DNA from: Sphingomonas paucimobilis
Lineage (GTDB): Bacteria > Pseudomonadota > Alphaproteobacteria > Sphingomonadales > Sphingomonadaceae
DNA length: 7,697 nucleotides
Direction: 5' to 3'
Assembly (NCBI GenBank): GCA_945860425.1
Contig: CAMAQU010000073.1
Location: 1 to 7,697 of the forward strand
Made by a program: the position numbers and the translations under genes. Below the pieces are notes generated by a model. The model ran no database searches, was not told the origin of the DNA, and worked only from the letters and a program-made list of their open reading frames with translations. Below are positions 1 through 5,672 of the stretch, piece by piece. Numbering within the stretch: the first letter of the stretch is position 1; the number at the start of each line of letters is the position of its first letter.

Positions 1-73
1 CGCTTGCTGGATGGGCCGCGACACAGGCGATCCTTGGGCGTTCAGCATAATCTAAGAAGAAAGACGCTTGAGG

Positions 74-89
74 CCCGGCCAATGCCGGG
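74..89. promoter_or_regulatory. GC-rich hairpin in the leader of the cox IV-pnt unit
   Basis: A perfect inverted repeat CCCGGC-CAAT-GCCGGG gives a 6-bp all-GC stem with a 4-nt loop, 44 nt before the first start codon of the cytochrome oxidase/transhydrogenase unit. No T-run follows on either strand, so it is not a standard intrinsic terminator. It could be an mRNA leader structure or the end of an upstream transcript. The inverted repeat is seen directly; its role is unknown. Confidence 0.35.
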
Positions 90-100
90 ATAAAGCCAAA

Positions 101-114
101 AGAAATTCATTTCT
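101..114. promoter_or_regulatory. 14-bp inverted repeat before the cox IV ribosome binding site
   Basis: AGAAAT-TC-ATTTCT is a perfect 6-bp inverted repeat with a 2-nt centre. It ends 3 nt before the GGGAG ribosome binding site (118-122) of the small oxidase gene. An AT-rich dyad in this position suits a protein-binding site better than a stable RNA hairpin, because a 2-nt loop is unfavourable. Function is inferred from position only; a chance repeat is possible. Confidence 0.3.
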
Positions 115-132
115 CTTGGGAGTTGATCAACC

Positions 133-258
133 ATGGCCAGCAATAATGATATGAAGGCGCACAAGCAGACCTATGAAGGCGTGATGGTCATGCTGAAATG
201 GGGAACGATCGCATCTGCGCTTCTCGCCATTCTCGTCATCATCCTGATCGCAGGCTGA
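133..258 (+). CDS. aa3-type cytochrome c oxidase subunit IV (small membrane peptide)
   Basis: A 41-residue gene with one membrane segment. The N-terminal ~20 residues are polar (MASNNDMKAHKQTYEGVM) and are followed by a hydrophobic helix at about residues 24-40. The family, bacterial aa3-type cytochrome c oxidase subunit IV (PF07835 type), is a single-helix peptide of about 40-50 residues bound to the oxidase in alphaproteobacteria. The polar head with a TYEG/F-G-like turn leading into a KWG-containing helix start fits that family. A GGGAG motif at 118-122 lies 10 nt before the ATG. The TGA at 256-258 is separated by one base from the GTG of pntAA, so the two are probably cotranscribed and translationally coupled. 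The main oxidase subunits are not in this window. Recognition is from sequence pattern, helped by the known placement of this gene before pntAA. Confidence 0.85.
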   Translation: MASNNDMKAHKQTYEGVMVMLKWGTIASALLAILVIILIAG

Positions 259-259
259 C

Positions 260-1390
260 GTGGCAAAGATCGCCGTCCTGAAAGAGCGTGCCTCCGGGGA
301 AGCCCGCGTCGCTGCAACAGCAGAGACGGTTAAAAAATTCGTGAGCCTTGGCGCGACCGTTTCGGTTGAAACAGGCGCAGGCCTGAGCGCTGGCGTGTCG
401 GATGCAGATTATACAGCAGCGGGTGCCAAAATTGGCTCAGCTGCTGACTGTCTAACGAAGGCCGACATCATCCTTGGCGTCCAAGGACCAGAGCCGAAGC
501 TTCTGGCTTCTGCCCCAAAAGGGGCCTGGGTCGTGGCGTCGCTCGACCCCTTTGGTCAGCGCGCCCGCGTGGATGCTTATGCCAAGGCAGGTGTTGACGC
601 GCTGGCGATGGATTTCATGCCGCGCATCACGCGCGCGCAATCGATGGATATTCTGTCCTCCCAGTCAAATCTGGCGGGCTATAAGGCCGTGATTGATGCA
701 GCCGCCGCCTATGGCCGCGCCTTCCCGATGATGATGACAGCAGCCGGCACGATTTCAGCCGCGCGCGCCTTCATCATGGGCGTCGGCGTTGCCGGGCTTC
801 AGGCGATTGCGACGGCACGCCGCCTTGGCGCGCAAGTCTCGGCAACCGATGTGCGCTCTGCCACACGCGAACAGATTGAATCGCTGGGTGCTAAAGCGAT
901 TTTTGTCGATCAAGTCGAAGGCATTGAGGGCGAAGGGGCCGGTGGCTATGCGACCGAAATGTCGGATGCCTATAAGGCCGCGCAGGCAGAGCTTGTTTCC
1001 AGCCATATCGCCAAGCAGGACATCGTCATCACGACTGCGCTAATCCCGGGGCGCGCTGCCCCGCGTCTGATCAGCGATGCACAAATTGCCAGCATGAAGC
1101 CGGGCAGCGTTATCTTTGATTTGGCCGCCCCGCAAGGTGGCAATGTCGAAGGATCAAAAGTGGACGAGCTGGTGGTGCGCCATGGCGTCAAGATTATAGG
1201 CTATGGCAATACGCCGGCCCATTTGGCGACCGATGCCTCGGCACTGTTCGCGCGCAACCTCTATAACTTCCTGTCTGCTTTCTGGGACAAGGATGCGGGC
1301 CGACCCGTTCTGCCCGATGAGGACGAAATCACACAGGCCATTCGCCTGACCAAAGATGGCAAGGTCGTGCACGACCGGCTGTCCAGCTAA
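260..1390 (+). CDS. pntAA: NAD(P) transhydrogenase subunit alpha part 1 (PntAA), NAD(H)-binding domain I
   Basis: Soluble NAD(H)-binding component of the proton-translocating transhydrogenase, which moves hydride between NADH and NADP+ using the proton gradient and supplies NADPH. At 376 residues it has the normal length of the split PntAA form. An alanine-dehydrogenase/PNT-type N domain spans about residues 4-138 and the Rossmann domain about 140-370. Visible family marks are RITRAQSMDILSSQSN at 122-137, the dinucleotide loop GVGVAGL at 174-180 with the acidic residue D197 at the end of the second strand (VSATDVR), TTALIPGRAAPRLI at 258-271, and GYGNTPAHLATDASALFARN at 314-333. It starts with GTG one base after the upstream stop and has only a weak AGG (252-254), so translation probably depends on coupling to the oxidase peptide gene. 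pntAB follows after 14 nt. Confidence 0.96.
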   Translation: MAKIAVLKERASGEARVAATAETVKKFVSLGATVSVETGAGLSAGVSDADYTAAGAKIGSAADCLTKADIILGVQGPEPKLLASAPKGAWVVASLDPFGQRARVDAYAKAGVDALAMDFMPRITRAQSMDILSSQSNLAGYKAVIDAAAAYGRAFPMMMTAAGTISAARAFIMGVGVAGLQAIATARRLGAQVSATDVRSATREQIESLGAKAIFVDQVEGIEGEGAGGYATEMSDAYKAAQAELVSSHIAKQDIVITTALIPGRAAPRLISDAQIASMKPGSVIFDLAAPQGGNVEGSKVDELVVRHGVKIIGYGNTPAHLATDASALFARNLYNFLSAFWDKDAGRPVLPDEDEITQAIRLTKDGKVVHDRLSS

Positions 1391-1404
1391 ACGGAGCCTG
1401 TAAG

Positions 1405-1689
1405 ATGGACTTTATCAGCATTCTTTCAATCTTCGTGTTGTCCTGCTTTATCGGCTATTATGTTGTTTGGTCGGTCACACCTGCGCTGCATACGCCGCTG
1501 ATGGCGGTGACCAATGCCATCTCCTCCGTCATCATCGTCGGCGCGCTGATTGCCGCTGCACCCGCGGGTGCATGGGGAGCGGCCAAATGGTTGGGTCTGA
1601 TCGCCGTCGCACTGGCCGCGGTCAATATTTTCGGTGGCTTTGCCGTTACAGAACGCATGCTGGCCATGTATAAGAAGAAGGATCGCTGA
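1405..1689 (+). CDS. pntAB: NAD(P) transhydrogenase subunit alpha part 2 (PntAB), membrane subunit
   Basis: Membrane part of the alpha side of the split transhydrogenase, contributing helices to the proton channel with PntB. The 94-residue length is normal. Three hydrophobic stretches are visible at about residues 4-24, 38-54 and 62-81. Signatures are VWSVTPALHTPLMAVTNAIS at 21-40 and FGGFAVTERMLAMYKKK at 76-92, with a positively charged C-terminus expected in the cytoplasm. GGAG at 1393-1396 sits 8 nt before the ATG. Only 12 bp separate its stop from the stop of a convergent glycosyltransferase gene, so pntB, which normally follows directly and supplies the NADP(H) site, is not present here. 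The protein can only work in a transhydrogenase if PntB is encoded elsewhere. Confidence 0.95.
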   Translation: MDFISILSIFVLSCFIGYYVVWSVTPALHTPLMAVTNAISSVIIVGALIAAAPAGAWGAAKWLGLIAVALAAVNIFGGFAVTERMLAMYKKKDR

Positions 1690-1701
1690 TCGCGCGGCCT
1701 T

Positions 1702-2517
1702 TTAACGCACGATTTTCAAAAAAGGCTTCACGCCCCGAATAGCGACCTCCCGCATGTGCCGCAGCGGATAATGGATCAAGCCTTCGACAAGAACCGCACC
1801 TCGGCTCGGGTGGGGCGTATTCTCCCAGGGATTGATGCAGAACCGATCCCCCAGCACTGACCCGGGACGCTGCCGCCCCTTGATCCGGTTGGTGACATTG
1901 TCGCCATGGATCACCTGAAGCCAGGCCGGCCCATCTTCAATCTGGATCAGCCGAAACGCCTCCCCCAGCACAGCATGGGGCCGCGCCCAGATGGTCTGAA
2001 ACTCAAGGGCATCTTCCACCACAGAGGCAAAGGGATTGCTTTCATCCCGCGCGCCGAAGACCCAGCCTTTGCGCCAGGCAAAGCCAGTGGGAAAGTTAAA
2101 GGCGGTTCCGGTGGGATGTGTCGCCCCCACATCTTGCACCCGGGCCACAAAATCGCGCGCCAAGGCATCGTCATTATCCAGCCGCGTCGTCAGCACACGA
2201 CCCTTGCCGGTGGGAAGGTGTGCACTGACATCCGCCCGCACATCTTCCAGCGGGAGGGCATCGCGGAACAAAGCAATAAAGGGAAATCGCCTTTGCGCCT
2301 CGGCAATGCGTGCGCGAAATGGGGCGGGTGTCCTCGTGTCAAAATAGATGAGCCACGAAAAGTCCCGTCGTGTCTGTCCGGCGACGGAAGGTAAGCAAAA
2401 GCGTTCAAAAAGATCAAAGCGGCGATCCAGCCAGCCCGTCTTTGCGCGAACATCGGCCTCTCGCCCCATAGTCGGCACGTTAAAGCGGGTCAGGATGACA
2501 TGGCGGTGCCAGGGCAT
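1702..2517 (-). CDS. Putative rhamnosyltransferase-family glycosyltransferase
   Basis: A 271-residue protein resembling the putative rhamnosyl transferase family (PF11316 type): a nucleotide-sugar-dependent cytoplasmic glycosyltransferase likely acting on a surface polysaccharide. Family-like features are the N-terminal strand HVILTRFNVPT (6-16), the block RFDLFERFCLPSVAGQTRRD (33-52), the strand WLIYFDTRTPAPFRARI (55-71), and the acidic metal/nucleotide motif TRLDNDDALARDF at 111-123. Near the C-terminal side, AWLQVIHGDNVTNR (198-211) also matches the family pattern. There is no signal peptide or membrane helix. The ATG follows the stop of the upstream family-2 glycosyltransferase after 3 nt, with only a weak ribosome binding site inside that gene's end, which suggests coupled translation. 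The sugar transferred cannot be read from the sequence; the rhamnosyl label comes from the family name and is not proof of substrate. Confidence 0.8.
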   Translation of the reverse strand: MPWHRHVILTRFNVPTMGREADVRAKTGWLDRRFDLFERFCLPSVAGQTRRDFSWLIYFDTRTPAPFRARIAEAQRRFPFIALFRDALPLEDVRADVSAHLPTGKGRVLTTRLDNDDALARDFVARVQDVGATHPTGTAFNFPTGFAWRKGWVFGARDESNPFASVVEDALEFQTIWARPHAVLGEAFRLIQIEDGPAWLQVIHGDNVTNRIKGRQRPGSVLGDRFCINPWENTPHPSRGAVLVEGLIHYPLRHMREVAIRGVKPFLKIVR

Positions 2518-2520
2518 AGG

Positions 2521-3492
2521 CTAAGTCTGCCGCGCAAGTTCAACGGGCGATGGGCCATGAACCCAATGTGCCCGCTGCGCCCAAGCCAGGCCCCATTCTC
2601 GTGCAGCAGGCGCAAAGCGTTCGGGCCGGAGCCGAGCTATAACCCAAAAGGCACAAGCGCGGAAAGCCACATGCGCCAGAGTAGCAGCCCGGCCGATCTG
2701 TCGTTCAAGCCCAGACAAGTGCCGATCAATCAAACCCATGCGCGCGCCCATGACATAGGTGATTTTGGTGGCATGGCTCGCCGCACTCGCCCCGCCATAA
2801 TGGATGATCCGTGCGTCCGGCGTCATCAGGGGCCGCGCGCCCAAGGCGCGGGCACGCGCGCATAAATCCGCCTCCTCCCCATACATGAAGAATTTGGGGT
2901 CAAAGCCGCCCAGCCGCACCCAAAATGCACGGGGGATCAAGAAAAAGCAGCCGGAGACAATATCGACCTGACGAAGGCTGTCGCGCTGCCAATCGCCCAA
3001 ACCTTCTGAGTTAAAGAAATGGCTGCCCCGAAACAGGCTCCGCAGACCCAGAGCAAAGCACACCGCGCTCCATCCCGTCATCCGCCCCCAGACCGAACTG
3101 GCGTTGAGTTGACCGTCGCCAAACAGCGTGCGCCCGCCCCAGATCAAGGCTTGCGGAAAGGTGCGCGCCGCATCCACCAGTCGATCAATCGCTCCATCCA
3201 AAATGAGGGTGTCTGTGTTGAGCAGGAGGAGATATTGGCCCCCGGCCTGATCGGCCGCCATGTTGTTGGCGCGGGCAAAGCCATGATTGCGTGTCTCGGT
3301 AATCAGGCGCACTTGAGGGAAGGCGCGGGCGATGGCATCCGCCGAGCCATCTTGGGAGCCATTATCGACGAGGATGATTTCAAAGCTGGTCGTCCGGGTC
3401 TCCGCATAGATGGACTTCAGACAGGCCAAAGTCATCTCCCGCGTGTTCCAATTGACCATCAGGATCGACAGCTCTGGATCTGATCCGCCCAT
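2521..3492 (-). CDS. Glycosyltransferase family 2, WbbL-like
   Basis: A 323-residue GT-A fold glycosyltransferase of family 2, similar in layout to WbbL-like rhamnosyltransferases that extend lipid-linked polysaccharide units at the inner face of the membrane. Seen in order: ELSILMVNWNT (7-17), the nucleotide-binding IILVDNGSQDGS (39-50), RNHGFARANN (68-77), the DxD-equivalent LLLLNTDT (88-95), VSGCFFLIPR (179-188), the acceptor/base region GGFDPKFFMYGEEADLCAR (195-213), and H231 in IIHYGG. The C-terminal ~60 residues are arginine- and aromatic-rich, possibly a membrane-associating tail, with no clear transmembrane helix. The gene is 18 nt downstream of the EpsD-like gene and 3 nt upstream of the next glycosyltransferase, so the three likely form one transcript. 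The start has no strong ribosome binding site, but it places the first strand where the family expects it. Confidence 0.9.
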   Translation of the reverse strand: MGGSDPELSILMVNWNTREMTLACLKSIYAETRTTSFEIILVDNGSQDGSADAIARAFPQVRLITETRNHGFARANNMAADQAGGQYLLLLNTDTLILDGAIDRLVDAARTFPQALIWGGRTLFGDGQLNASSVWGRMTGWSAVCFALGLRSLFRGSHFFNSEGLGDWQRDSLRQVDIVSGCFFLIPRAFWVRLGGFDPKFFMYGEEADLCARARALGARPLMTPDARIIHYGGASAASHATKITYVMGARMGLIDRHLSGLERQIGRAATLAHVAFRACAFWVIARLRPERFAPAAREWGLAWAQRAHWVHGPSPVELARQT

Positions 3493-3510
3493 AGTCGATG
3501 GCAGAGCCAG

Positions 3511-4404
3511 CTATAGCTTTGCCGGGACGACGGGGGCCGCTGGCTTGGCATCCGCCTTGCCCGCTGGCTTGGGCGGCGCAAATCCAGATTGATAGGTCAC
3601 CCCGTCGCGACGCTTCTTCACCTCGGCCTCTAACTCCTTGGTGGCCGTCGCCATGACGGCCCGACCTTGAAGAATGTTGAGCGCGATGGTTGTTGCCTGA
3701 TCCGCCGGAACGGGCTGCGCCCGTGCGTTGGTTACAATATTGGCGGAAACTGCCCCTTGGGCTGGCACCACAAAGACTTCCCCGGGCGGCAGGGCAAGAA
3801 TACGCTTGGCCATGGCAGGTTCCACCTGCAGCGTATCCAGCTGGGCGGGCTGGCGGCGATATTGAATGCCGTTGTCGATCAGCCATTTTTCAACTTCGGT
3901 CATGGACTTAATGGGCACAAGCTCCTGCAATTTGCGGGGATCCTTGGGCAGGGCGAAGACGATCTGATCCAGCATGAGGAGCGTGCGCCCGGCAAAGAGG
4001 CTGGGGTTGGCGTTCACATAGTTTCGCGCTTCCACCTGCGTCGGCCTTTTGGTTTGCCCGGCAATATTCTGCTGCAAAAGATCAACCAAGGCCGTTTCTT
4101 CTGCGCGCTCCTTCAACAGGACGAATTCGGGCGATTGATCGAGCTTTCGCTCCCGGGCGAGGCCCGCCAGAATGCGCCGATCAATAATCCGCTGCAACGC
4201 CTGTTGCTCAACCGCCTTGCGGGCATCGCCCGAGGGCAGTTGCACCCCCTTCAATTCTGCATTGAGTTCATGAATGGTGACATCCTGCCCATCGACACGG
4301 GCAATGGTCTGCCCGGCTGGGATATTGTCTGATCCCTTTGCATCGCAGGCGGCCAGGCTTGTGAGCAGACCGACCAAGATAAGACCGAAGATTGGTTTGC
4401 GCAT
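3511..4404 (-). CDS. EpsD-family peptidyl-prolyl cis-trans isomerase-like lipoprotein
   Basis: A 297-residue exported lipoprotein resembling EpsD-family peptidyl-prolyl isomerase-like proteins encoded in exopolysaccharide loci. A signal peptide with an MRKP head and hydrophobic core ends in the lipobox LAAC at 17-20, so C20 would carry the lipid. Next is Asp21, which in Escherichia coli marks inner-membrane retention. An N-terminal SurA/PpiC-like helical region follows: IARVDGQDVTIHELN (34-48), then AVEQQALQRIIDRRILAGLA (64-83), which resembles the helical chaperone module. The central part (about 120-235) would be the isomerase-like domain and is divergent. The tail (275-297) is Pro/Ala/Lys-rich. 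GGGGAG (complement of 4410-4415) lies 5 nt before the ATG and supports the start. It is first of a three-gene unit with two glycosyltransferases. It may fold or stabilise export partners; real isomerase activity is uncertain. Confidence 0.8.
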   Translation of the reverse strand: MRKPIFGLILVGLLTSLAACDAKGSDNIPAGQTIARVDGQDVTIHELNAELKGVQLPSGDARKAVEQQALQRIIDRRILAGLARERKLDQSPEFVLLKERAEETALVDLLQQNIAGQTKRPTQVEARNYVNANPSLFAGRTLLMLDQIVFALPKDPRKLQELVPIKSMTEVEKWLIDNGIQYRRQPAQLDTLQVEPAMAKRILALPPGEVFVVPAQGAVSANIVTNARAQPVPADQATTIALNILQGRAVMATATKELEAEVKKRRDGVTYQSGFAPPKPAGKADAKPAAPVVPAKL

Positions 4405-4409
4405 GTAAA

Positions 4410-4415
4410 CTCCCC
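4410..4415 (-). promoter_or_regulatory. Strong ribosome binding site of the EpsD-like gene
   Basis: On the minus strand GGGGAG is followed by five bases and the ATG at 4404. It is the only strong ribosome binding site in the three-gene polysaccharide unit, since both downstream glycosyltransferase starts have weak ones. This fits a unit translated mainly from its first gene by coupling. The 117-bp gap upstream (4405-4521) should hold the promoter, but I cannot name -35/-10 boxes with confidence. Confidence 0.6.
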
Positions 4416-4521
4416 ATCAGGGCTGCGGGCGGAGCTGCCCTTTGAAATGGCCCAAGGGCTATGCGCGCCCGGTGATGAGAACAAATGAATTGCGCCTTAA
4501 AATCCCGTCATGGAGGCGCGG

Positions 4522-5085
4522 TCAGAGCGTCCGGAACACATGGGTCGCCACCCCCAACCAGGCGGGATCATCAAAAATCTGCTGCTTTGCCCCCGCCCCC
4601 AGCGGCAAAATCTGAATGCGGCGGCCCTCGCGCCCGATCAGCCGACCAAAAACATAGCGGCCCGCCGGACGGGGAATGAGGACATCGCAATTGAGCGCTG
4701 CCGCAAAACCATCCGGCCCGATGCGCCGACACCAAATCTGGTCGCCCGCCCGATACTCCCCCACGCTTGCATCGACGAGAACAGCGACGGCCCCCGCGTC
4801 TGGCATCGCCAAGGTCACCACTTGCTCATGGCGCGGAGCATAGGCCCCCTCTCGTCCCAAAAGGGCTGCCACGGGAAGGTCAGCCCGCTCTGGCAGCTGA
4901 ACCAGGTCGGCCGCCTCCACCGCCAAAGCCTCGGCAATACGATTGAGCCAGCCAACCGATACGGTTCGTGTTCCCGTTTCCAATCGGCCAATGGTTTGCG
5001 CGGTCGTGGGCGGATCACAGCGTTCTGCAACATCCGCCAGCGTCAGCCCTTTGGCCCGACGAACTTCGCGAATACGGGTGATCAT
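4522..5085 (-). CDS. XRE-family regulator with degenerate S24/LexA-like C-terminal domain
   Basis: A 187-residue DNA-binding regulator. Residues 2-60 form a Cro/CI-type helix-turn-helix: ITRIREVRRAKGLTLADVAE, then TTAQTIGRLETGTRTVSVGW with the typical recognition helix and RLETG turn, then LNRIAEALAV. The C-terminal half (about 87-187) has the strand pattern of S24 peptidase/LexA-type dimerisation domains: AVLVDASVGEYRAGDQIW, RYVFGRLIGREGRRIQILPL, then a closing VATHVF strand. S107 lies near the expected nucleophile, but the expected lysine position (around 147) is glycine, so self-cleavage is unlikely. The ribosome binding site CTGGAGG (complement of 5092-5098) is 6 nt before the ATG. It is divergent from the DUF6456 gene across 96 bp and 117 bp upstream of the EpsD-like gene on the same strand. 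Its target is unknown; the divergent promoter is the simplest guess. Confidence 0.82.
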   Translation of the reverse strand: MITRIREVRRAKGLTLADVAERCDPPTTAQTIGRLETGTRTVSVGWLNRIAEALAVEAADLVQLPERADLPVAALLGREGAYAPRHEQVVTLAMPDAGAVAVLVDASVGEYRAGDQIWCRRIGPDGFAAALNCDVLIPRPAGRYVFGRLIGREGRRIQILPLGAGAKQQIFDDPAWLGVATHVFRTL

Positions 5086-5104
5086 GGCGCGCCTCCAGAT
5101 AAAA

Positions 5105-5123
5105 AATAACCAAATCGGTTTTT
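5105..5123. promoter_or_regulatory. Candidate operator between the XRE and DUF6456 genes
   Basis: AATAACC-AAATC-GGTTTTT is an inverted repeat with 6 of 7 arm positions paired (a perfect AACC/GGTT core at 5108-5120) around a 5-bp spacer, in the only non-coding gap next to an XRE regulator gene. Its size and symmetry fit a binding site for a Cro/CI-type dimer. It lies 20 bp from the regulator start and about 60 bp from the DUF6456 start, so binding could affect both directions. The dyad is seen directly; its use as an operator is inferred. Confidence 0.4.
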
Positions 5124-5170
5124 CACTTTCCTACATAGGATCCGAAATGGCAAGGACGATTCGCCAACCA

Positions 5171-5176
5171 AAGGAG
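5171..5176 (+). promoter_or_regulatory. Ribosome binding site deciding the DUF6456 start
   Basis: AAGGAG lies 5 nt before the ATG at 5182. A TTG at 5179, one codon upstream and in frame, would leave only 2 nt of spacing, so the ATG is chosen as the start. Confidence 0.75.
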
Positions 5177-5181
5177 TTTTG

Positions 5182-5652
5182 ATGCCCCGTCTTCTTGCTG
5201 AGCGCACACCACCCGAGGACTTTACCCCAGACCGAGCTTCTCGGCGGACCGTGACGGTCAACCTTGCCGAATCGCCCTTGGGCTGGCTGCGCGCCCGTGC
5301 GCTGATTTCTGATCGGCATTTTGCCGCAGGAGAGTTGCTGCGGCGAGATTATGAGATGGCGCAGCTTGGGCCGCGCGTGACAATGCGTTGGGACGCGGCA
5401 CCTGCCCAAAAGGGCCGCCGAGGCGCCTCCAATCCGGCCGGGGCCAGTGTCGCTCATCTATCTGCTCGCGAGCGATTTGATGCGGCTATGTCCACCGCAG
5501 GCAATGGCCTGAGCGATATTTTGTGGCGCGTTGTCTGCGCATGTGAGGCCATGCCAAATGCAGAACACGCGCTTGGCTGGCCTGCGCGATCTGGGCGTAT
5601 CATCCTAACGCTGGCGCTCGACCGCATCGCCGATTATTATCGCGTTCCATAG
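5182..5652 (+). CDS. DUF6456 domain-containing protein
   Basis: A 156-residue soluble protein of unknown function. The pattern resembles DUF6456 proteins of alphaproteobacteria: an N-terminal block NLAESPLGWLRARALISDRH at 27-46 leading into FAAGELLRRDYEMAQLGPRVTMRWD (47-71), a variable linker with basic and small residues at 73-92, then a C-terminal helical block LSARERFDAAM (93-103), GLSDILWRVVCACEAM (109-124) and ALGWPARSGRIILTLALDRI (130-149). The last block has the spacing of a helix-turn-helix-like bundle, so DNA binding is possible but unproven. There is no signal peptide or membrane helix. It is divergent from the XRE regulator and 20 nt upstream of the DUF2855 gene, with which it is probably cotranscribed. 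It may be a partner or target of the XRE protein. Confidence 0.78.
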   Translation: MPRLLAERTPPEDFTPDRASRRTVTVNLAESPLGWLRARALISDRHFAAGELLRRDYEMAQLGPRVTMRWDAAPAQKGRRGASNPAGASVAHLSARERFDAAMSTAGNGLSDILWRVVCACEAMPNAEHALGWPARSGRIILTLALDRIADYYRVP

Positions 5653-5660
5653 ACACGAAG

Positions 5661-5665
5661 AGGAG
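5661..5665 (+). promoter_or_regulatory. Ribosome binding site deciding the DUF2855 start
   Basis: AGGAG lies 7 nt before the ATG at 5673 and only 4 nt before an in-frame GTG at 5670. The spacing favours the ATG, although initiation at GTG would add just one residue. Confidence 0.6.
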
Positions 5666-5672
5666 ACGGGTG

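Noticed and set aside
74..89. GC-rich hairpin as an intrinsic terminator
   Set aside because: No run of T follows the stem on either strand.
1..93. Possible ends of an upstream gene, or a minus-strand start at 48
   Set aside because: All three plus frames are open to the window edge, with stops at 48-50, 53-55 and 91-93. The minus-strand ATG at 48 has no ribosome binding site and only 16 codons before the edge. No choice between these can be supported.
1906..2394. An open frame of 162 codons on the plus strand opposite the rhamnosyltransferase-like gene
   Set aside because: No family pattern and no ribosome binding site. The minus-strand frame has the conserved LDNDD motif and fits the operon.
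3380..3886. A minus-strand frame of 168 codons spanning the EpsD/glycosyltransferase junction
   Set aside because: It overlaps two well-supported genes in another frame, and its product is low-complexity Arg/Gly/Ser-rich, typical of an out-of-frame reading.
3667..4332. A long open frame of 221 codons on the plus strand, opposite the EpsD-like gene
   Set aside because: Its product has no recognisable domain order, and the opposite strand encodes a clear lipoprotein with signal peptide and strong ribosome binding site. Long antisense frames are common in GC-rich DNA.
5086..5093. Palindrome GGCGCGCC between the XRE ribosome binding site and start codon
   Set aside because: Short GC palindromes are frequent in such DNA, and this one is simply the spacer before the start. 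The AT-rich dyad at 5105-5123 is a better operator candidate.
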